Below are positions 44,703 through 51,975 of a stretch of 64,000 nt of DNA, piece after piece (the first letter of the stretch is position 1; each line of letters begins with the position of its first letter). Below the pieces are notes generated by a model. That model saw nothing but the letters and a program-made list of their open reading frames with translations, made no database searches and had not been told where the DNA came from. Origin of the DNA: Aerobium sp039839275 (GTDB lineage Bacteria; Pseudomonadota; Alphaproteobacteria; Rhizobiales; Rhizobiaceae); NCBI RefSeq assembly GCF_039839275.1, contig NZ_JBDOQP010000002.1, positions 248,001 through 312,000 on the forward strand, read 5' to 3'. The translations under genes were made by a program, and so were the position numbers.

Positions 44703-45161
44703 GTGGATGGGACTGGCCGGATCCCACGTTCAATCCTTTTCCTGTGCGGCATGAACGCTATCCGTTCCCCGATGGCCGAGGCGATCGCGCGTTCGATGCT
44801 GCCGCGCGACGTCTTCATCGCGTCGGCTGGCGTGCGTGCCGGTCCGCGGGACCCGTTCGTGGATGCAGTGCTGGCTGAACGCGGCCTGTCGCTCGGTGAT
44901 CGTCAGCCCCAGCGGCTGGACGATCTCGAGGACGCCTATTTCGACCTGATCGTGACGCTCGCGCCCGAAGCCCACCACGCCGCGCTCGAACTGACGCGCA
45001 CCACGGCCGTCGACGTCGAATACTGGCCTACCGCGGACCCGTCAGGAGCGGTCGGCACGCGCGAACGTATCATGGAAGCCTATCGCGACGTTGGCGAGCG
45101 CCTTCAGGCACGGATCGCGACGCGATTCGGGACCGAAACGACCGCTGAAGAGGCGGAATAA
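44703..45161 (+). CDS. Low-molecular-weight phosphatase family protein
   Basis: A protein of about 152 residues with the P-loop CGMNAIRSPMAEA (C-x5-R-S), the signature of low-molecular-weight tyrosine phosphatases and arsenate reductases, and a late acidic WPTADPS segment carrying the catalytic Asp. I start at GTG 44703, five bases after the UPF0262 stop; a TTG at 44685 inside that gene is the alternative. The enzyme family position (UPF0262 then phosphatase then infA) is conserved. The substrate is unknown. Confidence 0.85.
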   Translation: MDGTGRIPRSILFLCGMNAIRSPMAEAIARSMLPRDVFIASAGVRAGPRDPFVDAVLAERGLSLGDRQPQRLDDLEDAYFDLIVTLAPEAHHAALELTRTTAVDVEYWPTADPSGAVGTRERIMEAYRDVGERLQARIATRFGTETTAEEAE

Positions 45162-45250
45162 GCATGTTCACAAAGCCGCGCTAATCATATAGGTTCCGCG
45201 CAACTTTCCGGCCGCTGCGGCCGGCATGTCAATCAAAACACAGGTATCGG

Positions 45251-45469
45251 ATGCCGAAGGAAGAAGTACTCGAATTTCCGGGTGTCGTCACTGAACTGCT
45301 GCCAAATGCGATGTTCAGGGTGAAGCTCGAGAACGAACATGAAATCATCGCACACACGGCCGGGCGCATGCGCAAGAACCGGATCCGCGTTCTGACCGGC
45401 GACAAGGTCCTGGTCGAAATGACCCCGTACGACCTGACCAAGGGTCGCATCACCTACCGCTTCAAATAG
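45251..45469 (+). CDS. infA: Translation initiation factor IF-1
   Basis: A 72-residue OB-fold protein that binds the ribosomal A site during initiation. Sequence [20 protein letters not shown] then [20 protein letters not shown] is the standard IF-1. An upstream TGTTCA-N17-TATAGG (about 45164-45192) may be its promoter, though this is only a fair match. Confidence 0.97.
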
Positions 45470-45501
45470 CGGTCCCCTCCCCTAAAGCCCACGGATCCTC
45501 G

Positions 45502-46128
45502 ATGAGCGTCTCCCAGAAGCTTGTGCTGGCCTCGGGTTCCCCCAGGCGGATCGAGCTTCTGCAGCAGGCAGGCGTCGAGCCCGATCGCATCTATCCGGCC
45601 GATCTCGACGAGACGCCATTGCGGGCCGAACATCCCCGCTCGCTCGCCAAGCGGCTCTCCGCCGCCAAGGCGCAAAAGGCGCTGGAAGGGCTGAACAACG
45701 AGGGCCAGACGGGTCTGTTCGTGCTCGCCGCCGATACGGTGGTGGCGGTCGGAAGGCGGGTCCTGCCCAAGGCCGACCTCGTCGAGGAAGCCTCCAATTG
45801 CCTGAGGCTGCTGTCGGGCCGCGCGCATCGCGTCTATACCGGCGTGTGCCTGATCACGCCCGCGGGCAAGGTGCGCCAGCGGCTGGTGGAGACGCGCGTG
45901 CGCTTCAAGCGCCTGTCGCGCGACGAACTGGAAAGCTACCTCGCGTCCGGCGAATGGCGCGGCAAGGCCGGCGGCTATGCCGTGCAGGGCCTGGCCGGTA
46001 CCTTCGTCGTCAAGCTGGTCGGGTCCTACACCAACGTCGTCGGCCTGCCGCTCTACGAGACGGTGGGCCTGCTGACGGCAGACGGCTACGCCGTGCATCC
46101 GCGCTGGCACGCCAGCGCCAAGGCCTGA
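45502..46128 (+). CDS. maf: Maf-like nucleoside triphosphate pyrophosphatase
   Basis: A 208-residue house-cleaning enzyme that hydrolyses non-canonical nucleotides such as dTTP/UTP analogues. The start LVLASGSPRRIELLQQAG carries the S-x-R-R substrate motif, and FVLAADTVVAVG and the KAGGYAVQGLAGTFV segment complete the active site. It lies between infA and yacG, the conserved order. Confidence 0.95.
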   Translation: MSVSQKLVLASGSPRRIELLQQAGVEPDRIYPADLDETPLRAEHPRSLAKRLSAAKAQKALEGLNNEGQTGLFVLAADTVVAVGRRVLPKADLVEEASNCLRLLSGRAHRVYTGVCLITPAGKVRQRLVETRVRFKRLSRDELESYLASGEWRGKAGGYAVQGLAGTFVVKLVGSYTNVVGLPLYETVGLLTADGYAVHPRWHASAKA

Positions 46129-46132
46129 AACC

Positions 46133-46336
46133 ATGTCTGATCGACCCGATACGGCGAAAGTGACGCCGCTGCGTCCGCGCCGACCATGCCCCGAATGCGG
46201 CAAACCCTCGTCGCGCGCCGACTACCCGTTCTGCTCGCCGCGCTGCAAGGACGTCGACCTCAATCGCTGGCTCTCCGGCTCGTATGCCATCCCGGTCACC
46301 GAGGCCGACGAGAACCTCGACGACGACGAACACTAG
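46133..46336 (+). CDS. yacG: DNA gyrase inhibitor YacG
   Basis: A 67-residue zinc protein with the full ligand set CPECGKPSSRADYPFCSPRC (C-x2-C-x12-C-x3-C), which binds GyrB and blocks DNA binding. The tail is acidic. It begins 4 bases after the maf stop. Confidence 0.93.
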   Translation: MSDRPDTAKVTPLRPRRPCPECGKPSSRADYPFCSPRCKDVDLNRWLSGSYAIPVTEADENLDDDEH

Positions 46337-46397
46337 ACCCCGCCCGGCATCGCGCGGAGCGACCGGAAATTAGTCGCCGAATGCTGCCGGTTGACGC

Positions 46398-46425
46398 TGG
46401 ACAGGCGCAAATCTCGTGCTATAAC
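46398..46425 (+). promoter_or_regulatory. Predicted promoter of tRNA-Phe
   Basis: TGGACA (46398-46403) and TATAAC (46420-46425) are spaced by 16 bases and stand about 69 bases before the tRNA. TTGACG at 46391 is a better -35 hexamer but would be 23 bases from the -10. Confidence 0.5.
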
Positions 46426-46493
46426 CCACGCGCTTCCGGGGGAACACCAACACCTCCGGGCGAAGAGACTGCTTGGCAGTTCTCTCCTCAAGT

Positions 46494-46569
46494 GCCCAGA
46501 TAGCTCAGTTGGTAGAGCAGCGGATTGAAAATCCGCGTGTCCGTGGTTCGAATCCGCGTCTGGGCACCA
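46494..46569 (+). tRNA. tRNA-Phe (anticodon GAA)
   Basis: GCCCAGA pairs with TCTGGGC, D-arm GCTC/GAGC, anticodon arm GCGGA-TTGAAAA-TCCGC, T-arm with GGTTCGAATCC, discriminator A and encoded CCA. It reads UUU and UUC. No partial second copy was seen by eye in the next kilobases. Confidence 0.97.
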
Positions 46570-46768
46570 CTTCCCCGTTTATCGAATAGTTTCCGTGTAA
46601 TAGGCCGCTAGGCGTCCAACTTTCGGATCGGTCCGAGGAACGTAGGACTTCCTGCGGCCCTGCATGGCGCCCGGATGCCGTGTCGTTTCCAGAATTTAAG
46701 CAGGCGCGCGGCCAGCGAATGATGCCGCAAGAGCAGCCACAACCGACTGCCGCCCCAGCGGCGGGAAG

Positions 46769-47827
46769 TTAGCCGATGATCTTGCGCGCACGCAGATCTT
46801 CGAACACCGAAAAGAACATTTCGGCCGTATCGACATGTTCGTGAAACCCAAGACGCCGTGCCTTCGATCCATCGGCGAAAAAATCGTAGTTCCACCCAAA
46901 CACAGCATCACCGAATGGCCAGGACGACACGTCCGAATAGCTGACGTCTGCCAGTCCGCGGCGTTTTACCATGTCGGCCCATAGCGATTCCTTGTCGGCC
47001 ATGATGGTCGACAACTGCATGGGCAGCGGCGGCGCCACATCGAGCTCGAAATAGGCAGCGATCCTGGGCCACATTTCGCTCCAGCGAAACAGGTCGCCGT
47101 TGGTGATGTTCAGAGCCTGGTTTGCACAGGCCGGTGTGGTGGCGGCCCAGACGGTGGCCCGCGCCAGCAGCCCTGCGTCCGTCATTTCCAGAAGGCTATC
47201 ATATGCCCCCGGCTTGCCCGGGAAACGCAGTGGCAGCCCGAGTTCCTTGGACATGCTGGCGTAGATGGCGATCACCATGGCGAGATTCATCGGATTGCCC
47301 AATCCGAAACCGACGACCACCGAAGGGCGAAGGGCGGACCACGACCACGTTTTGTCCTTCTGCCGCTGTTCGAGGAAATTCTGCTGGTCGATGTTGAATT
47401 CAGGCGGCATGTGGTTGGCGTCGCTCTCGCGTGCGGGCGTCTTGAAGGGACCCAGATGTGCGCCGTAGACCTTGTAGCCCTGCATCAGGCTGATGTGCTG
47501 CAACCGATCGGCAACGGGCTCGATGGCGTCGACTACGTTGACCAGCATCGCCAGGTTTGGCCGAACCAATTCCGCCCAGCCGGGGCGATCCTGGTAGGCG
47601 GCATAAAAGATATGCGTGACCTCGGACAGTGATGCGAGGGCCTGGCGTGTGCCGTCGCGGTCGAGCAAATCGACGGGAACATAGCGGACACGCTCGTTGG
47701 AGACACCACCCCTGCGTGACAGCCCGACGATATCCCAATCATCCAACGTCAACAGATGATCGATAAGATTGCCGCCAATCACACCGTTGGCACCTACCAC
47801 TAAGGCTGTTTTTCGTATTTCGGACAT
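46769..47827 (-). CDS. PRISE-type short-chain dehydrogenase/reductase
   Basis: A 352-residue SDR with N-terminal NADP-binding ALVVGANGVIGGNLIDHLL and the LSRRGG stretch that fixes the 2'-phosphate. The later YKVYGAHLGPFKTPA and SALRPSVVVGFGLGNPMN are typical of the PRISE (progesterone 5-beta-reductase/iridoid synthase-like) enzymes, which reduce activated enones; catalysis uses a Lys-Tyr pair. It is divergent from a LysR gene that probably controls it. Likely accessory: it sits just past tRNA-Phe and the 198 bases between hold no gene. Confidence 0.85.
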   Translation of the reverse strand: MSEIRKTALVVGANGVIGGNLIDHLLTLDDWDIVGLSRRGGVSNERVRYVPVDLLDRDGTRQALASLSEVTHIFYAAYQDRPGWAELVRPNLAMLVNVVDAIEPVADRLQHISLMQGYKVYGAHLGPFKTPARESDANHMPPEFNIDQQNFLEQRQKDKTWSWSALRPSVVVGFGLGNPMNLAMVIAIYASMSKELGLPLRFPGKPGAYDSLLEMTDAGLLARATVWAATTPACANQALNITNGDLFRWSEMWPRIAAYFELDVAPPLPMQLSTIMADKESLWADMVKRRGLADVSYSDVSSWPFGDAVFGWNYDFFADGSKARRLGFHEHVDTAEMFFSVFEDLRARKIIG

Positions 47828-47910
47828 TCTCTGCTCCTCGCGCCCCTGATGGGCGATGGCGCAGGATCATCTATTTGCGTGTTGAGCGGCAGACCTCTAG
47901 ATTCTCTATC

Positions 47911-47926
47911 AGTTATAAGGAAAACT
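47911..47926. promoter_or_regulatory. Possible LysR binding site between SDR and LysR genes
   Basis: AGTT-N8-AACT lies 13 bases before the LysR ATG in the 111-base divergent region, with dyad form expected for LysR targets. It is a short match and therefore weak evidence. Confidence 0.3.
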
Positions 47927-47938
47927 TTGGGGGCTTTG

Positions 47939-48829
47939 ATGGATCTCCTAGCCGCGATGGGCACTTTCGTCAGAGTGGCCGAACTGGGAAGCCTGTCTGC
48001 GGCGGGCCGGGACTTGAAGCTTTCCCAGCCTGCCGTCAGCCAGAAGATCACCGCGCTGGAACAGCATCTGGGCGTGCGGCTGCTCAACAGGACCACACGT
48101 CACGTGGCGCTGACCGAGGCAGGGCGGCGATATTATTCGCTGGTCAAGCCAGTTCTCGCTGCGGTTGACGAGGCGACCGAAATGGTCGCCGGCGCCGACA
48201 GCCCGTTGCGGGGTCACCTTCGCATTCAGGCGCCAACCGGCTTCGGCCAGATGTATCTTGCCGATATCGCAATCGCGTTTCAGTTGAAGCACCCCGGTCT
48301 CACCACTGAGCTGATGCTGGACGACCGCTTTGTGGATCTGACCGAGCAGGCCGTCGATCTGGCCGTTCGCTTCGGCACCCTGCAGCCCTCCGGCATCATA
48401 GCGCGGCGGCTCGGCACGCTCCGGCGCATTCTGGTTGCCGCACCCGCCTACCTTGCAAAGCATGGTACGCCCGAGACGCCTGAAGAGCTTTCGGCACACC
48501 GGCAGGTGCGGTTCAGTTGGGCTGCAACCGACGACGTCATGCCATTGGCAGGTCCGGCCGGGTCACGGCTGGTAGCGGTGCCGACCAGCTTCCTCGCCAA
48601 CAATACGTTCGTGCTCACCAAGGCACTCGTGGCGGGGCTTGGCTTGGGCGGCGCGCAGCTGCCCCAGATACGGGCCGAACTTGCGACCGGCAAATTGGTC
48701 CAGATCATGCCCGCCTACCAATATGCCCCACTCGACGTTCATGCTGTCTATCCCACGTCGCATTTCCTTCCGGCGAAGGTCAGGGCATTCACGGATCACC
48801 TTAGAAGTGCTCTTTCAGAAATCATCTGA
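47939..48829 (+). CDS. LysR family transcriptional regulator
   Basis: A 296-residue regulator: HTH at residues 1-60 (MDLLAAMGTFVRVAELGSLS, LSQPAVSQKITALEQHLGV) and a C-terminal effector domain (about 90-290). The latter shows the AVDLAVRFGTL pattern common in the CrgA/AaeR-like subgroup. ATG 47939 is chosen at the start of the HTH. It faces the PRISE-type reductase and most likely regulates it in response to its substrate. Confidence 0.92.
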   Translation: MDLLAAMGTFVRVAELGSLSAAGRDLKLSQPAVSQKITALEQHLGVRLLNRTTRHVALTEAGRRYYSLVKPVLAAVDEATEMVAGADSPLRGHLRIQAPTGFGQMYLADIAIAFQLKHPGLTTELMLDDRFVDLTEQAVDLAVRFGTLQPSGIIARRLGTLRRILVAAPAYLAKHGTPETPEELSAHRQVRFSWAATDDVMPLAGPAGSRLVAVPTSFLANNTFVLTKALVAGLGLGGAQLPQIRAELATGKLVQIMPAYQYAPLDVHAVYPTSHFLPAKVRAFTDHLRSALSEII

Positions 48830-48953
48830 CCGCGCCGATCTCGCATGACAAGGCTCGATTGTGCGGGTGCTCAGACTCCCGACCACCCGTTGACGACGTC
48901 GCACCCGCCGGATCTGTGCGCCGTGGGCGACCGACGGTGCAGTCGCCTTTCGA

Positions 48954-49796
48954 TCAGAGCGCGGATTTCGCCCAGGCCGTGGCATTTCTTGTCACGAAGT
49001 CCTGAAAGGAGCGTGCGGGAAGACCGGTTACGTCGGATACATTTTCCGTGGTGCGATCTTCCGCCCCCGTGGCAATGGCCAAATCCATCTCAGCCAGCCC
49101 GGACGCAAAGCCGGCAGGCACGCCGAAGGAGACAAACCGGTCCGTCATCTGCTGCCCGGTCAATCGGCGATGGCGAATATCGCGGCCGGTTGTCCTGGAA
49201 ATGACAGCCGCGACCTCGTCGTAGGACAGCGTCCCTGGCCCTGTCAGGACCAGATCCCCGCTCTTGAAATTAGGCTCCGTCAGGGCAACGCTGGCTACGG
49301 CGGCAATGTCTTCGGCATCGATGAAGCCCACCCGTCCATCGCCGGTCGCCGAATAGATAGCGTCCTCGCCAACGATGGTCGGCAGATGCTGCTGTTCGGA
49401 AAAATTCTGCATGAACCAGCTCGGGCGCAATACCGTCCAGGACGGGACGTTGCTTCGCAGCCAGCCATGAACCTGTCCCATCATCGGCCCACCTTCGTCG
49501 AGTGACGAGGCGCTGAGAAGGACAAATCGCGTTACGCCGAGCTGCAAGGCTCGCTGGAGAAATGGCAGCATGACTGGAAGCGGATCGACGACGCCGGGAG
49601 GTGCGACGAGGTAGACCGCGCGAACGCCGTCGAGGGCCTCGAGATGCGTTTCGGGCGCCATCCAGTCAAATCGAACCGCGTCTTCGCCTTTCGCAGTACG
49701 CAAGGCCTGCCGTGGACGGATGCGCATGCCGCGCAATTGGCTGACGAGGCGACGTCCCGTCTTGCCGCTTGCTCCCGTGATCAGAATGCGGTTCAC
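48954..49796 (-). CDS. NmrA-like NAD(P)-binding protein
   Basis: A 280-residue Rossmann protein starting (M)NRILITGASGKTGRRLVSQL, with the Gly-rich loop and no Tyr-x3-Lys catalytic pair, as in NmrA/QorR-like atypical SDRs that bind NAD(P) as sensors or act as quinone reductases. The GTG start at 49796 overlaps the NTF2 gene stop (GTGA), giving tight coupling. The C-terminal part (from LTGPGTLSYDEVAAVIS) is the usual substrate cap. Confidence 0.87.
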   Translation of the reverse strand: MNRILITGASGKTGRRLVSQLRGMRIRPRQALRTAKGEDAVRFDWMAPETHLEALDGVRAVYLVAPPGVVDPLPVMLPFLQRALQLGVTRFVLLSASSLDEGGPMMGQVHGWLRSNVPSWTVLRPSWFMQNFSEQQHLPTIVGEDAIYSATGDGRVGFIDAEDIAAVASVALTEPNFKSGDLVLTGPGTLSYDEVAAVISRTTGRDIRHRRLTGQQMTDRFVSFGVPAGFASGLAEMDLAIATGAEDRTTENVSDVTGLPARSFQDFVTRNATAWAKSAL

Positions 49797-50254
49797 GACG
49801 GCAGACCTTCCGGCTTCCCCGCAGATGCAACCCCGCCAAGAGCCTCCGTCAAAACCAGAGGGTTCCAGTAGTCCAGATAGTTGACAATATACCCCCCCGC
49901 GACGGTGACGACCGAAATGTAGCGCTGGTTGTAAGGCAGGCCCGTTGCCACCGCCCTTCCGACACATCGCATTTGCAGGATGAATACGCCTGGGGTCTGG
50001 CTGGGATGGACGATCAGATCATGGAAGCTATCGATGTCGATCAGCCCTTCGAGGCTCGCCAGATGGCGCCGCACCGCTTCACGTCCATGAAGTCGCAATG
50101 GTTCGTTGGCGGTGACATAAGGAAATTCCATCACCCCATCTTCGGCCATCATCTCAACGAAGCTGTTGGCTGTCGGGACGAGATTGTCGCCCAATGCGGT
50201 TCGCAGCAGAGCGGCGAAACTGGCCATTTTGTCTGGACTTGACGTGGAATTCAT
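49793..50254 (-). CDS. NTF2-like / SnoaL-like polyketide cyclase-fold protein
   Basis: A 153-residue protein with the alpha+beta-barrel NTF2 fold: LRTALGDNLVPTANSFVEMMAEDGVMEFPY, then LHGREAVRRHLASL and the final strand YIVNYLDYWNPLVL. Such proteins bind or isomerise small hydrophobic molecules. Start ATG 50254. Its expression is surely under the adjacent TetR regulator, since a palindrome lies between the two starts. It is the first gene of an operon with the NmrA-like gene. Confidence 0.87.
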   Translation of the reverse strand: MNSTSSPDKMASFAALLRTALGDNLVPTANSFVEMMAEDGVMEFPYVTANEPLRLHGREAVRRHLASLEGLIDIDSFHDLIVHPSQTPGVFILQMRCVGRAVATGLPYNQRYISVVTVAGGYIVNYLDYWNPLVLTEALGGVASAGKPEGLPS

Positions 50255-50268
50255 AGAATAAGCTCCTG

Positions 50269-50296
50269 ATGGATGGAACGGTTGTGTTCCGTCCAT
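50269..50296. promoter_or_regulatory. TetR-type operator palindrome
   Basis: ATGGATGGAAC-N6-GTTCCGTCCAT is an inverted repeat with 10 of 11 arm bases complementary, centred in the 58-base divergent region. It is 15 bases from the NTF2 start and 17 from the TetR start. The half-site GGACGGAAC is characteristic of TetR family operators. It should repress both directions until an inducer binds. Confidence 0.75.
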
Positions 50297-50312
50297 ATAT
50301 GGGTGAGCTTCG

Positions 50313-50951
50313 ATGATACGCAAGCGTTCCGACGAATTGATCGCCGAAAAACCGCGTCGCGTGCCGAGCGGCGCCGCGACCATGCGGCCCGCGGTGACAG
50401 ATGCCCTGACGCGAGCGCTGTTTGAGGAATGGGCCGAGTTTGGCTATGTGGGCATCAGCCTGGAGCGCGTTGCGCAACGCGCCGGTGTCGGCAAGGCCGC
50501 GCTTTACCGGCGCTGGCCGTCAAAGCTGGCGATGGTCATCGAACGCTTGGAAGTCGTTGGTATCGACCTCGCACCGTTGATCGATACCGGGACACTGGCT
50601 GGTGACATCAGGACGATGCTGCTTCAGATAAGGCGCATCCTCAGACACCGATTGGTGCGTCGCATCCTGCCGGATCTGCATGCCGAGATGCAACGCAACC
50701 CGGCGTTGGCTAACGATATCCGCGGGCGCCTGCAACGCGAACGACGTCGCCGGGCAGCCACCGTGCTGGAACGCGCCATAGCCCGTGGCGAGCTACCGGC
50801 AACGGTCGACACAAAGCTCTTCAGCGATGCTGCTGGCGGTCTGCTCTATTGGCGCATGATCATCACGCGCGAGACGGCGGACCGCAGCTATATCGAGGGA
50901 CTGGTGCGCTTCATCATCGCCGGACTGTTGCAGAATGCGGGTTCACGGTGA
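50313..50951 (+). CDS. TetR/AcrR family transcriptional regulator
   Basis: A 212-residue repressor with a TetR HTH (about residues 30-75: ALFEEWAEFGYVGISLERVAQRAGVGKAALYRRWPSKLAMV) and a helical ligand-binding C-terminal domain (about 85-210). Divergent from the NTF2-NmrA operon, with a shared palindrome. The ligand is unknown, but operon enzymes suggest a quinone, aldehyde or other hydrophobic compound. Confidence 0.92.
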   Translation: MIRKRSDELIAEKPRRVPSGAATMRPAVTDALTRALFEEWAEFGYVGISLERVAQRAGVGKAALYRRWPSKLAMVIERLEVVGIDLAPLIDTGTLAGDIRTMLLQIRRILRHRLVRRILPDLHAEMQRNPALANDIRGRLQRERRRRAATVLERAIARGELPATVDTKLFSDAAGGLLYWRMIITRETADRSYIEGLVRFIIAGLLQNAGSR

Positions 50952-51160
50952 CGCGGGAGGACCCGCAATGTGCCAGGATCGCTCAAACGGTGAATAGATG
51001 AAACGGCAGCTTGTGCCCGCAACGCGAGCCGCCAGTTCGATCCCACCCGGACGACACGACGTGTCCTCTGAGATTTCGCGCGCTCGACCGGGAACCATTT
51101 TCCTGCCTCTGCATTTATTGGATGCAGGTTCCCCTCGCCTGCGAAAGTTCCCTACCCCGA
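50952..51160 (+). other. Transcribed-looking interval without a gene
   Basis: No coding region is recognised here, yet the segment ends in a strong intrinsic terminator. It could be the 3' untranslated tail of the TetR message or an unannotated small RNA. A local GCAGG...CCTGC hairpin (51124-51142) lies just before the terminator. Confidence 0.35.
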
Positions 51161-51198
51161 AGAATGGCTGGCCCCTACGCCAGCCATTCTTTTTTTGG
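51161..51198 (+). terminator. Strong Rho-independent terminator
   Basis: A perfect 12-base stem (AGAATGGCTGGC with GCCAGCCATTCT, 6-base loop) followed by a run of seven to eight T. One of the best terminators in the window, 210 bases after the TetR stop. Confidence 0.85.
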
Positions 51199-51255
51199 TC
51201 TGCCCCTGGCCTAAGTGCGGTGAGGCGCCGGGCGATTGTTCCTGGCGAAATCAGT

Positions 51256-51281
51256 GGAACATAGCTGCTCTCGGCCTCGTT
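51256..51281 (+). promoter_or_regulatory. EcfG (general stress sigma factor) promoter
   Basis: GGAAC (51256-51260), 17 bases, CGTT (51278-51281) matches the alphaproteobacterial EcfG consensus GGAAC-N16/17-CGTT exactly. It stands 35 bases before a general-stress flavoprotein gene, the expected kind of target. Confidence 0.75.
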
Positions 51282-51315
51282 CTAGTCCCACAACGAACGA
51301 GCAAGGAGACGCCCA

Positions 51316-51792
51316 ATGGCCACTGATGATGTCGCACGCGTGTGGAAGTTGATGGAGGATATCGGGTTCTGCATGCTGTCGACGCGCGAGGGAGAAGATA
51401 TCCGCTCGCGTCCGATGGCTGCGCATGTCGAGCGTGACGAGCACGCAATCTATTTCCTGACCGACGCGAGCAGTCACAAGGATGACGAGATCAAGGCGGA
51501 GCCCAACGTGTCGCTGGCATTCGCGGATGCAAGCGACCAGACCTATGTCGCGGTCACCGGCCGCGCGGAGGTGTCCAATGACCGCGCGAAGATACGCGAA
51601 TTGTGGTCGACGCCTGCGAAGGCGTGGTGGGACAATCCGGACGACCCGAGCATCCGGGTGCTGAAGGTTTCGCCGAAGGATGCGCAGTACTGGGATAGCC
51701 CGGGCACCGTCGTGAGCACCGTAAAGATGCTCGCAGCCGCGGTAAGCGGTTCACGACCGGACCTGGGCGATAGCGCCAAGGTTCGGCTGTAA
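51316..51792 (+). CDS. Pyridoxamine 5'-phosphate oxidase family general stress protein
   Basis: A 158-residue split-barrel flavoprotein of the GSP26 type: RVWKLMEDIGFCMLSTREGE, then RSRPMAAHVERDEHAIYFLTD and a late WDSPGTV. Such proteins bind FMN, F420 or biliverdin and are induced by stress. ATG follows AAGGAG. Preceded by an EcfG promoter; a GC-rich hairpin without T-run follows at 51807-51834. Confidence 0.9.
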   Translation: MATDDVARVWKLMEDIGFCMLSTREGEDIRSRPMAAHVERDEHAIYFLTDASSHKDDEIKAEPNVSLAFADASDQTYVAVTGRAEVSNDRAKIRELWSTPAKAWWDNPDDPSIRVLKVSPKDAQYWDSPGTVVSTVKMLAAAVSGSRPDLGDSAKVRL

Positions 51793-51843
51793 CGGCGTAA
51801 TTCTCCGGGGACCGGGCATTGGGGTTCGGTCCCCCAACATCTT

Positions 51844-51851
51844 CGTTAACG
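51844..51851. promoter_or_regulatory. CGTTAACG palindrome upstream of the M10/DUF4214 gene
   Basis: An 8-base perfect palindrome 132 bases before the start. A longer version of the same word (GCGTTAACGC) lies in the promoter of the next DUF4214 gene. Downstream, TTGACG (51907-51912) and TATCGT (51928-51933), spaced by 15, form a possible promoter. The shared word suggests common control. Confidence 0.35.
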
Positions 51852-51975
51852 TGATTGGCGTGGCCGGTGGCTCGCCGCTTCCCCGTCTGTCAAACGCACG
51901 TTAAGGTTGACGCAATCGTCCTTGTCGTATCGTCTGGTTGCCGTTGCTATCCAGACTTGCCCAGAGGACGATCCA

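Noticed and set aside
46608..46895. 95-residue minus-strand frame next to tRNA-Phe, considered as a remnant gene
   Set aside because: No recognisable motif, and most of it overlaps the end of the SDR gene out of frame.
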